From: Anaeromyxobacter sp. | Lineage (GTDB): Bacteria; Myxococcota; Myxococcia; Myxococcales; Anaeromyxobacteraceae | Reading direction: 5' to 3' | NCBI GenBank assembly: GCA_016718565.1 | Contig: JADKCZ010000002.1 | Location: forward strand, 248,001-312,000 | Length of the DNA stretch: 64,000 nt | In this document: positions 57,785-64,000 of the stretch, in pieces | How the letters are laid out: every line of letters begins with the position of its first letter | How positions within the stretch are numbered: position 1 is the first letter of the stretch | Program-made: the position numbers and the translations under genes | The notes under the pieces: generated by a model | Told to the model about the DNA's origin: nothing | Seen by the model: only the letters and a program-made list of their open reading frames with translations | Database searches by the model: none

Positions 57785-58402
57785 TCAGGACCTGCCGATC
57801 AGCGCCTCCAGCTCGTCGGCCAGCGCCTCGGCCCGGGCGGTCACCGGCCTGGGCAGGGACCCCTCGGCGGCGCAGGCCTCGGCCAGGCGGCGGGCCGCCG
57901 CGGCCAGGCGGGCCAGCCGCTCCTGGCGAGGCGGCCTGGGCGGCGCCGGGGCCGGCCCGAGCCGCTCGGTGAGCGTGCGGGCCAGCGCCGCCGCGGACGG
58001 CGGCCGCTCCAGCACCTCCTCGCGGAGCTCGCGCCACCCCGACTCGGAGAGCCGCCCGGCCGCCTCGGCACGCGACAGCACCTCGATGACCTCGAAGGCC
58101 GGCGCGGCCTCGTCGCCCGTCCCCTCGGCCATGCGGGGCTCGTGCCGCTCCAGGAAGCCGTAGCTGGCGGTCAGCTTGTCGGCGGTGGCCTTCTTGATGA
58201 AGAGCTCCCCGGCGCAGTAGCGATCGAAGCTGGGGTACCCCCACTCCCGCCAGGACTCGTCCCGCCGCACCTCGGCCAGCAGGCGGGCGAACTCGACCCA
58301 GGCGGCCTTGAAGCGGCGGGCGCCCTCCATGGCGCGGCGGCGCAGCGAGCCTTGCGGCAGCGCGTCGGCGCGGGCCGCCAGCGTGTCGGCGGCGCCGCTC
58401 AC
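57785..58402 (-). CDS. Helical protein of unknown function
   Basis: Protein of 205 residues, mainly helical. A central segment SWREWGYPSFDRYCAGELFI followed by KKATADKLTASYGFLE looks like a conserved small DNA-binding or adaptor domain, but I do not recognise the family. The GTG start overlaps the stop of the GYF/TonB-like gene (GTGA). It is thus likely cotranscribed with that gene and lies 159 bases before clpX. Confidence 0.65.
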   Translation of the reverse strand: MSGAADTLAARADALPQGSLRRRAMEGARRFKAAWVEFARLLAEVRRDESWREWGYPSFDRYCAGELFIKKATADKLTASYGFLERHEPRMAEGTGDEAAPAFEVIEVLSRAEAAGRLSESGWRELREEVLERPPSAAALARTLTERLGPAPAPPRPPRQERLARLAAAARRLAEACAAEGSLPRPVTARAEALADELEALIGRS

Positions 58403-59286
58403 GGCCCGACCCGGAAGGTCAGCGAGACGGTGGGGCGCTCCCCGGGGAACCGATCGAAGGTCCAGCCGGCCAGCACCTGCTCGAAGCAGTCGCGCAGCGG
58501 CCCCTGCCGCAGGCGAGGATCCATCACGGCCACGCGCACCACCCGCCCCTCGTTCCCGATGGTGAACTCCAGCGGCACCTCGCCCTCCACGTCCGGGCTG
58601 CGCGCCGCCTGGGCGCGCAGGCAGGGGACCAGCGAGCGCTGCTGCGCCGCCACGGCCGACTGGATGCGCCCCTCGTCGAAGCGCGACTCCACCAGCCCGG
58701 CCTCCGCCGCGGCCAAGGGGCCTCGCGCCGCCGCGGCGTCCCGGGCCGCCCCGCCCCCGCCCGCCGGCCGTGGGGCGGCGCGCGGGCCAGGGCCATCGAG
58801 CGCCACCTCCACCTCGGCCGGATCGGCGCGGCGCGCCACCCCGACCCGCGCCGGCGCGGCGATGGTGATGCCGGCGCCGAAGTCGTCGAGCAGCGGGTCG
58901 CGCCTGGCCGGCCCGCGCGACGCCAGGAAGGCCACGCCGCCCGCGGCCACCACCACCGCCACCGCCCCCACCGCCAGGCCGGCCACCCGGGTGCGCTGGC
59001 GCCGCACCTGCAGCACGCGCCGCCCCGTCACCTCCTGCTCCACCCGCGCGGCCGCCTCGGCCTTGCGGACGTGGACCAGGAAGACGTCCACCTGCACCAG
59101 CGGCCGCCAGGCGCCGTCGCCGCTCGAGACCAGGGTGACCGCCGAGAGCTCGCCCTGGTAGAGGAGCTCGGCCAGGCGGCGCCCCTCCACCGGCCCGTAG
59201 ACCTGCCCGTCGCGCTGGAACAGCCACTCGCCGCCGTCGAGGGCGGGGTCCAGGATCACGGGCGGGGCTCTTGCGTCGGGGGCCAT
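58399..59286 (-). CDS. GYF-domain protein with TonB-like C-terminus (AgmX/GltJ-like)
   Basis: Protein of 295 residues. An N-terminal GYF_2-type domain (about 20-70; WLFQRDGQVYGPVEGRRLAE), a basic linker, one membrane helix (about 102-122), a proline/alanine region, and a periplasmic C-terminal domain (LVPCLRAQAARSPDVEGEV... GWTFDRFPGERPTVSLTF) with the TonB/TolA-like fold. This resembles myxobacterial AgmX/GltJ of the gliding machinery, but the N-terminal zinc finger and receiver parts are missing. Start at MAPDARAPP. The gene is divergent from truA. Confidence 0.7.
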   Translation of the reverse strand: MAPDARAPPVILDPALDGGEWLFQRDGQVYGPVEGRRLAELLYQGELSAVTLVSSGDGAWRPLVQVDVFLVHVRKAEAAARVEQEVTGRRVLQVRRQRTRVAGLAVGAVAVVVAAGGVAFLASRGPARRDPLLDDFGAGITIAAPARVGVARRADPAEVEVALDGPGPRAAPRPAGGGGAARDAAAARGPLAAAEAGLVESRFDEGRIQSAVAAQQRSLVPCLRAQAARSPDVEGEVPLEFTIGNEGRVVRVAVMDPRLRQGPLRDCFEQVLAGWTFDRFPGERPTVSLTFRVGP

Positions 59287-59348
59287 CCAGGGAGCGCCTC
59301 GAGCCGCGGCTCGCGCCCGCCTCCGAAGCGTGCTGAAGTTACCATGCC

Positions 59349-60134
59349 GTGGAACGACGCCGCTACGCACTCCGCCTCCTCTACGACGGGCGGGCCTTCC
59401 GCGGCTTCCAGCGGCAGCCTGGCCTGCCCACCGTGCAGGAGGCGGTGGAGGCCGGCCTGCTGCGGCTGGGCGTGAAGGCCCAGCTCGAGGTGGCGGCGCG
59501 CACCGACGCCGGGGTCAGCGCCCTCGACCAGGTGGTGACCTTCGGGGCCCGGGCGGCGCTGGATCTGGACGCCCTGCGATCGGCGATCAACGAGGCGGCG
59601 CCCGAGGGGCTCCTGTGCCTGGAGGCGGCGCGGGTGCCGCCCAGCTTCCACGCCAGGGCCTCGGCCCTGGGGCGGCGCTACGTCTACCTGGTGGGGACCC
59701 CGCCACCGCCCGAGCTGGCGCCCTGGTCCTGGACCCTGCCGGACGAGCGGGGGTTCCCCGGCGTGGGGTCCAGGCCGCTCGACGCTGGGGCCATGCGGGC
59801 AGCGCTGGCCCACGCGGTGGGCCAGCACGACTTCACCGCCTTCGCCCGGCCCGGCGACCAGCGCAGCATGGTGCGCGAGGTGACGCGCGCCGAGGTGCTG
59901 GTCTCCGAGGGGGCGCCGCTGGTGGCGGTGGTGCTGGAGGGGCGCGGGTTCCTTCGCGCCATGGTGCGGAACCTGGTGGGGACGGCCGTGGCGGCCGGCC
60001 TGGGGCTCGCGCCGACCACCGAGCTGGCGGACCTCCTGGCGGCCCGCGGTCGATACCGCGGGGTCCGAGCTCCCGGATGGGGCCTCACGCTGGCTCGCGT
60101 GAGCTACCCTCCCGGGATGGTTCCATGGGGCTGA
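59349..60134 (+). CDS. truA: tRNA pseudouridine(38-40) synthase TruA
   Basis: Protein of 261 residues starting at GTG. The catalytic aspartate is in AARTDAGVSALDQVV; other TruA segments are YDGRAFRGFQRQPG, QHDFTAFARPGD and LEGRGFLRAMVRNLVG. It isomerises uridines 38-40 in the anticodon arm of many tRNAs. It is divergent from the GYF protein gene and ends 20 bases from the convergent CopG-like gene. Confidence 0.94.
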   Translation: MERRRYALRLLYDGRAFRGFQRQPGLPTVQEAVEAGLLRLGVKAQLEVAARTDAGVSALDQVVTFGARAALDLDALRSAINEAAPEGLLCLEAARVPPSFHARASALGRRYVYLVGTPPPPELAPWSWTLPDERGFPGVGSRPLDAGAMRAALAHAVGQHDFTAFARPGDQRSMVREVTRAEVLVSEGAPLVAVVLEGRGFLRAMVRNLVGTAVAAGLGLAPTTELADLLAARGRYRGVRAPGWGLTLARVSYPPGMVPWG

Positions 60135-60145
60135 TTCACCCCATG
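60124..60145. terminator. Short hairpin at the truA end
   Basis: CATGGGG / CCCCATG, seven pairs and an eight-base loop containing the truA stop, ten bases before the end of the convergent CopG-like gene. Weak candidate. Confidence 0.35.
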
Positions 60146-60154
60146 CGGTCTGGC

Positions 60155-60373
60155 TCAGTGGGCGCCGTCGGCCTCGTCGACTGCGGGAAGATGCCCGTAC
60201 TTGGCGAGCAGGTCGGCCACCGCCTCGCGCAGGTAGTCGGACTGCCGAACCCGCGTCTTCTTGGCGAGATTTCGGAGCTCGGCGGCGAAGGCGGGCGGAA
60301 GCCGAACCAGCATGGGCTCCAGTCGGGGCTGGTTGTCGGCGGGAATCTGGGTGGTCTCGAGCGGGGCGGTCAT
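60155..60373 (-). CDS. CopG/MetJ-type ribbon-helix-helix protein
   Basis: Protein of 72 residues. The ribbon-helix-helix region is MLVRLPPAFAAELRNLAKKTRVRQSDYLREAVADLLAKY split over strand, helix and helix (about 21-60). AGGAG lies six bases before the ATG at 60373, which decides against a longer frame starting at 60409. A six-base inverted repeat just upstream (60389-60404) may be its operator. A stand-alone antitoxin or autorepressor; no toxin gene is adjacent. Confidence 0.78.
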   Translation of the reverse strand: MTAPLETTQIPADNQPRLEPMLVRLPPAFAAELRNLAKKTRVRQSDYLREAVADLLAKYGHLPAVDEADGAH

Positions 60374-60388
60374 GTGGGCTCCTGGATA

Positions 60389-60404
60389 CAAATGATTACG
60401 TTTG
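60389..60404. promoter_or_regulatory. Candidate operator of the ribbon-helix-helix gene
   Basis: CAAATG / CGTTTG arms with a four-base centre (one mismatch), in the 5' region right upstream of the gene. A possible promoter (TTGCGA, 16 bases, TAGCGT) reads through it. Position fits autoregulation. Confidence 0.4.
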
Positions 60405-60513
60405 CACACACGCTACCACCCGATAGCCACCTCGCAAGAAAGTTTCCCAGCCGCAGAATAGTTGACAGGCCTACCCCTTAAAGGGGGCAGGAAGGTTGAC
60501 CTGAGCGTCGGCG

Positions 60514-61059
60514 CTAGTCGAAGCGGAGCTGGACGCCGGCCGACAGGCCGAGCGCCGCGATCCGGGCCTCGCCGATGGCCGTCGCGAAGCCGAGCGAGAC
60601 GAAGCCGCCCCAGGCCCGCGACGGGTCGTACGCCAGTCCCACCCCGACCAAAGGCCCGATCGCCAGCCGGTTCTTCAGCTCGGCCCACAGCCCGACCTCG
60701 AAGAAGGTCTTCAGCTCCTCGGTCCCGAAGTACCCGCGGTAGCGCCCGTCCAGCCCGAAGAGGAAGCGCTTGCCCTCCGGATCGTCCCAGCCGTCCAGCC
60801 TGGCCGCGCCGCCGAAGAGGAGCTCATCGCCCTCCCCCGAGACGTCGAAGCCCCAGCCGAGCCGCAGCCGCGGGCTGACCGTGGTGAGCGAGGCCTCCCC
60901 GCTCACGGAGACGGCCTCCCGCCAGTACTCCAGGGCCACCAGGCCGCCCCGCTGGTCGCGGTGGTCGTAGCGCGGCTCGAGCGCGGCGGCCTGGCCCGGC
61001 GCCGCCAGGGCGAGGAGCGTTCCGGTGAGCGCGGCGACGACGGCGAGGGTTCTCATCAT
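60514..61059 (-). CDS. Small outer-membrane beta-barrel-like protein
   Basis: Protein of 181 residues with a signal peptide (about 1-24) and alternating hydrophobic strands rich in aromatic residues and glycine (LFGLDGRYRGYFG, WGGFVSLGFATAIG), ending in VQLRFD. It looks like an eight-stranded barrel of the OmpW/OprF size class without a recognisable family. Its start overlaps the larE stop (ATGA), so it is translated with larE. Ends with the stop near 60514, in front of the RHH gene. Confidence 0.65.
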   Translation of the reverse strand: MMRTLAVVAALTGTLLALAAPGQAAALEPRYDHRDQRGGLVALEYWREAVSVSGEASLTTVSPRLRLGWGFDVSGEGDELLFGGAARLDGWDDPEGKRFLFGLDGRYRGYFGTEELKTFFEVGLWAELKNRLAIGPLVGVGLAYDPSRAWGGFVSLGFATAIGEARIAALGLSAGVQLRFD

Positions 61060-61904
61060 GGCACCACCGGGAGGGTGAGCCCGGCCAGCTCGTTCAGGCG
61101 GCCGGAGCGGAAGGGCTCGAGGTCGAGGGCGGCGGCCTTGAAGCCCGCGGCCTTCACCGCCGCGGCCAGGGCGGCGCGCCGGGCGAAGGCCGCCTCCAGC
61201 TCCTCCTCGGCCACCTCCACCCGCCCGACCTCGCCGTGGTGACGCACCCGGAACTGGCGCAGCCCGAGGGTCCGGAGCGCCGCCTCGGCCCGCTCCACCT
61301 GGGCCAGCCGGGCCGGGGTCACCGGGGTGCCGTACGGGAGGCGGGAGGCCAGGCAGGCCTGCTGCGGCTTGTCCCAGGTGGGCAGGTCCAGGGCCTGGCT
61401 CCAGGCCCGGATCTCGGCCTTGCCGAGGCCGGCCTCGGCCAGCGGCGAGCGCACCCCCGCCTCGCCGGCCGCGCGGTGACCGGGGCGGTGGTCCCGGCGA
61501 TCGTCGGCGTTGAAGCCGTCGAGCACGGCGCCGAGCCCGAGCCCCGCGGCCGCCTCGCGGCACAGGCGGTAGAGCTCGGCCTTGCAGAAGTAGCAGCGCT
61601 GGTCCGAGTTCTCGACGTAGCGCGGGTCGTCGCCCTCGCGGCTCTCCACCTCGAGGTGGCGGGCGCCGAGGCGCCGCGCCAGGGCCCTGGCCTCGAGCCG
61701 CTCGCTGGCCGGGACGCTGGGCGAGTGGCTGGTGAGGGCCACCACCTGGTCACCCAGCTCCTGGCGCGCCACCGCCAGGAGGAAGGTCGAGTCGACGCCT
61801 CCCGAGAAGGCCACCAGCGCGCCGCCGCCGCCCCGCAGGGAGACCCGCAGCGCCGCCAGCTTCGGCGCGGAGTCGCTCCGCAGCGCGTCGAGGGAGGGCT
61901 CCAT
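61056..61904 (-). CDS. larE: LarE-type ATP-dependent sulfur transferase
   Basis: Protein of 282 residues. The PP-loop is AFSGGVDSTFLLAVA; further LarE segments are YVENSDQRCYFCKAELY, LDGFNADDRRDHRPG, and KPQQACLASRLPYGTPVT. The three cysteines (CxxC plus the Cys in ACLASR) match the iron-sulphur type of LarE rather than the single-cysteine sacrificial type. LarE adds sulphur to the nicotinate-derived NPN cofactor of lactate racemase. LarB and LarC are not here. The gene is 28 bases after the APS-kinase-like gene and overlaps the barrel gene. Confidence 0.87.
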   Translation of the reverse strand: MEPSLDALRSDSAPKLAALRVSLRGGGGALVAFSGGVDSTFLLAVARQELGDQVVALTSHSPSVPASERLEARALARRLGARHLEVESREGDDPRYVENSDQRCYFCKAELYRLCREAAAGLGLGAVLDGFNADDRRDHRPGHRAAGEAGVRSPLAEAGLGKAEIRAWSQALDLPTWDKPQQACLASRLPYGTPVTPARLAQVERAEAALRTLGLRQFRVRHHGEVGRVEVAEEELEAAFARRAALAAAVKAAGFKAAALDLEPFRSGRLNELAGLTLPVVP

Positions 61905-61932
61905 GACGCCCTGCTTATAGCCCCGCGCTGGC

Positions 61933-62742
61933 TCAGCGCCGCGCGGTGCGCGCGGCGGCCTTCTTGGGCGCCTTGCGGGCGGCCGCGGCCGGCTTGGCTG
62001 CAGCCTTGGCGGCCGGCCTGGCTCCCTTGGCCGGCGCGGCCTTGGCGGCCTTGGCGGCCTTGGCGGGGGCGGCCTTGGCGGGGGCGGCCTTGGCGGCCGG
62101 CCTGGCGCCCTTGGCGGCCGGCGCGGTCTTCGGCGCCGGCGGCTGCCGGGTGGACTTGCGCTTCGGCTTCAGCCCGCCGGTGAGCCGACCGAACTCGGTG
62201 GGCCCGATGAACTTGCCGTCGACCAGCGACTGGAAGACGCGGGTGACGCAGGCGTCGAGGGGCTCGAGGTCGGTGCGGACGATCAGCTCGGCGTGCGCCG
62301 GGGGCTCGTAGGGCAGGTCCACGCCGGCCACCCCCTGGATCTCGCTGGCCAGGGCCTTGCGGTAGAGCCCCTCCTTGCCGTCGCGCTGCAGCAGGGTCTC
62401 CATGGGCGCGTCGACGAAGACCTCGACGAAGCGCCGGGACTCCTTGCGCAGGGCCTCGCGGGCGTCGCGGTAGGGCGAGAGCGCGGCGCAGACGGCGATG
62501 CCGCCGGCCTTGGCGACCGCCTTGGCGACGTAGCCGAACCGCTTCACCACCTCGGCGTGGCCGTCCTTGCCCCCGCCGACCCCTTCGAGCAGGAACTTGG
62601 CCTCACCGTCCTCGTCGAGCAGCTGGGTCGGGCGGCCCGCCAGGGCCAGGCGCTGGGCGACCTGGGTCGCGAGGGTGGTCTTGCCGGCCTTCTTCATGCC
62701 GGTGAGCCAGAGGACGAACCCAGGGCTCTGCTGCAGTTCCAT
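61933..62742 (-). CDS. Adenylylsulfate-kinase-like protein with histone-like tail
   Basis: Protein of 269 residues. The kinase part (1-185) has P-loop GMKKAGKTTLATQVA, then LLDEDGEAKFLLEG where APS kinases have LDGD..R, and ALSPYRDAREALR, EVFVDAPMETLLQRD, and YEPPAHAELIVRTD near the end, as in CysC. It would phosphorylate adenylylsulfate to PAPS, but the changed DGD region makes another substrate possible. The last about 80 residues are only Lys, Ala, Pro, Arg and Thr (AKAAPAKAAPAKAAKAAKA). GAGG precedes the ATG. Upstream of larE on the same strand. Confidence 0.72.
   Translation of the reverse strand: MELQQSPGFVLWLTGMKKAGKTTLATQVAQRLALAGRPTQLLDEDGEAKFLLEGVGGGKDGHAEVVKRFGYVAKAVAKAGGIAVCAALSPYRDAREALRKESRRFVEVFVDAPMETLLQRDGKEGLYRKALASEIQGVAGVDLPYEPPAHAELIVRTDLEPLDACVTRVFQSLVDGKFIGPTEFGRLTGGLKPKRKSTRQPPAPKTAPAAKGARPAAKAAPAKAAPAKAAKAAKAAPAKGARPAAKAAAKPAAAARKAPKKAAARTARR
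61990..62130 (-). repeat. Coding tandem repeats (GGCCTTGGCGG units)
   Basis: Imperfect repeats of about 9-18 bases, each coding for Ala-Lys-Ala/Pro units of the histone-like tail. They are in frame and probably vary in copy number between strains. Confidence 0.65.
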
Positions 62743-62845
62743 TCGAACCTCGCACGAGTGTGAACCCAAAGTATACAGGTCGCCACGCCTCTTGCCAAAT
62801 CGCCGCAGCCCCTCACCGATCATTTTCCAGCCTGATGGCAGCCGC

Positions 62846-63310
62846 TTACGGTGGAGGGTCGCGGACGCACGCCCCGCCCGGGGCGCGCCAGAGGTCTCGC
62901 CCCTCAAAGGACGCACCGGCCCATCGGTGGCAGCGCACCGCCACCGCCCGCCCCTGCTCCAGCGCCACCACCAGCTGCGCCACCCCAGGCCAGAGCGGCT
63001 GCCCCCCAGCCAGGGCGGCGTCCAGATCGGCCGCCGACAGGCCGGGACCTCCGGACAGGTGGGAGTGGTAGATGGCCAGGAGCGCCCCGCCCAGCTCATC
63101 CAGGCGGGTCAGGGCGGTCAGAAGGTCGCGCGGGGCCAGCTCGAAGCGGCGGCTCGGGTCCGGGGCGGCGTTGGCGAACGGCCACGGTTCGGGGGGTCGG
63201 CCAGGGAGCGCCACCACCAGCCCGCAGGCCTCGCGCCCGGGCTCCGCCTCGGCCAGCGCCACCAGCCGGGGCACGGCCGCCTGCAGCGGCTCCTCAGGCA
63301 GCCGGTCCAC
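62846..63310 (-). CDS. JAMM (JAB/MPN) zinc peptidase
   Basis: Protein of 154 residues if the GTG at 63310 with AGGGAG upstream is used; a frame to 63394 also exists but overlaps the E1-like gene by about 100 bases. The JAMM motif is YHSHLSGGPGLSAAD: His82, His84 and Asp95 as zinc ligands, Ser92, with Glu27 (GREACGLVV) as probable catalytic acid. Bacterial JAMM proteins cleave ubiquitin-like or ThiS/MoaD-type tails. It follows the ThiF-like gene with a 17-base overlap. Cleavage target unknown. Confidence 0.75.
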   Translation of the reverse strand: MDRLPEEPLQAAVPRLVALAEAEPGREACGLVVALPGRPPEPWPFANAAPDPSRRFELAPRDLLTALTRLDELGGALLAIYHSHLSGGPGLSAADLDAALAGGQPLWPGVAQLVVALEQGRAVAVRCHRWAGASFEGRDLWRAPGGACVRDPPP

Positions 63311-63995
63311 CCGGGACGGCTCCCTGGCCGGCTCCGGCCGGTCCTGCCGACCCGGCGGTTCCCTCGCCGGGACCGGGGGGGCCGGCGGCTGCACCGGGCG
63401 GTGGCGGCGGGTTGCAGGCGCAGCCGGGGAGGCGGGCGGTGGGCCGGTGGGCCGAGATCCCGCGGATCATCTCGACGCGCCGGCCGGTCACCGCCCCGGG
63501 GTCGGCGATCAGCAGCAGCAGCTCCTGCGCGGCCAGGGCCGCCAGGGCCGCCGCGCCCGGCGAGGGGGGGCGGCCGCTGCCGGTGGAGAGTCGACCGCAG
63601 GCGTAGCAGGGGGCGCCGGGGGGCACCGACACGAAGGCGCCGCCGTCGCCGTCCGCCTCCAGCACCACGTGCGGCACCCGGGCGCGGCGAGCCGGCTCGG
63701 CCGAGCCGAGGGCCTGTGCGGCCGAGGAGGCCACCACCAGCGTGGCGGTGGGGACCCCTCCCGCCGGGTAGCGCTCCACCACCACGAACCGCGACAGCCT
63801 GGCCAGGGCCTCCGCCGCCGCCTCGACGCGCGGCCGGCCGGCCGCCTCTGGCCCGTAGAGCCAGCCGCCCAGGTCGGCGGGGCCGACCAGGTCCGGGTCG
63901 TCGAGCCAGAGCTTCCCGACGCCGGCCTGCACCAGGTAGACGAGGGCCGGCCCGGCCACCGCGTCGGCGCCCACCACCCGCACCCGCGCGGCCAT
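63294..63995 (-). CDS. Degenerate ThiF/MoeB (E1-like) protein
   Basis: Protein of at least 233 residues; the start may lie beyond the window edge. The Rossmann-type E1 fold is visible (VRVVGADAVAGPALVYLVQAGVGK; PDLVGPADLGGWLYGPEAAGRPRVEAAAEAL) but the glycine loop and the arginine region of active E1 enzymes are changed. CYACGRL and GCACNP retain zinc-type cysteine pairs. It ends in a proline/glycine/alanine tail. It is paired with the JAMM gene. Adenylation is doubtful; binding of a sulphur-carrier-like partner is possible. Confidence 0.7.
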   Translation of the reverse strand: MAARVRVVGADAVAGPALVYLVQAGVGKLWLDDPDLVGPADLGGWLYGPEAAGRPRVEAAAEALARLSRFVVVERYPAGGVPTATLVVASSAAQALGSAEPARRARVPHVVLEADGDGGAFVSVPPGAPCYACGRLSTGSGRPPSPGAAALAALAAQELLLLIADPGAVTGRRVEMIRGISAHRPTARLPGCACNPPPPPGAAAGPPGPGEGTAGSAGPAGAGQGAVPGGPAA

Positions 63996-64000
63996 GAGCC

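Noticed and set aside
60374..60409. Upstream ATG for the ribbon-helix-helix gene
   Set aside because: No ribosome binding site there, whereas AGGAG precedes the ATG at 60373.
61048..61060. Third MRT start with GGTTCTCAT, resembling the Fur sites
   Set aside because: The CTTGATAA half is missing, so the similarity comes from the codons ATG-AGA-ACC alone.
63310..63394. Longer N-terminus of the JAMM gene
   Set aside because: It would overlap the E1-like gene by 101 bases and adds proline-rich sequence; a good ribosome binding site supports GTG at 63310.

Overview
The window is a very GC-rich, gene-dense bacterial chromosome segment with no insertion sequences, prophage, CRISPR array or rRNA. 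Gene content points to a myxobacterium, most likely an Anaeromyxobacter-type organism. The supporting features are a RegB/RegA redox pair, a sigma-54 activator, a GYF-TonB-like protein related to myxobacterial AgmX/GltJ, several Hsp70 and diguanylate cyclase paralogues, and an iron/flavin locus that would suit a metal-respiring lifestyle. The species assignment is inference; no rRNA is present to confirm it.

Layout. 1-10.6 kb: a partial small secreted protein, regB/regA (minus), a DciA-like protein and a lytic transglycosylase (plus), psuG-rnd (minus), a membrane protein plus single-domain receiver (plus), and a compact FliH/FliI/FliJ (or SctL/N/O) trio (minus) with no other flagellar or type III genes beside it. 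10.8-26.4 kb is the informational core, all minus and so transcribed from right to left: tRNA-Thr(TGT)-Tyr-Gly-Thr(GGT)-tuf-rpmG-tRNA-Trp-secE-nusG-rplK-rplA-rplJ-rplL-rpoB-rpoC, then an alternative sigma factor gene. The tRNA order matches the E. coli thrU-tyrU-glyT-thrT-tufB arrangement. 26.4-36.1 kb: rlmB, a DsbD-alpha-like secreted protein, a RimK-type ligase and dnaK (minus); a lipid-kinase-like gene (plus); then phoH, a two-GAF diguanylate cyclase and an FtsB-like gene (minus).

36.2-43.6 kb is the most interesting block. fur-feoB-zinc ribbon-DtxR/FeoA repressor is followed on the same strand by porin, a periplasmic FMN-binding protein and two related small membrane proteins; apbE, whose product covalently attaches FMN to such proteins, converges on it. 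Near-identical Fur-box sequences lie across the start codons of both fur and the porin gene. This suggests one iron-controlled regulon that couples ferrous iron uptake to an outer-membrane/periplasmic flavin redox module.

43.6-64 kb is a mosaic of housekeeping and unknown genes: a membrane protein with a probable frameshift, an FmdB-type zinc ribbon, tRNA-Leu, a TPR protein, a Cys-containing UXX-star glutaredoxin-like protein, a diguanylate cyclase with a decayed receiver, an NtrC-type regulator with an odd partner kinase, a dCMP deaminase, a lid-less Hsp70 paralogue broken by a 26-bp insertion, a DUF6600-type W-rich protein, clpX, a GYF/TonB-like protein, truA, a CopG-like repressor, an APS-kinase-like gene with larE and a beta-barrel gene, and finally a JAMM protease and a degenerate E1/ThiF-like protein at the right edge.
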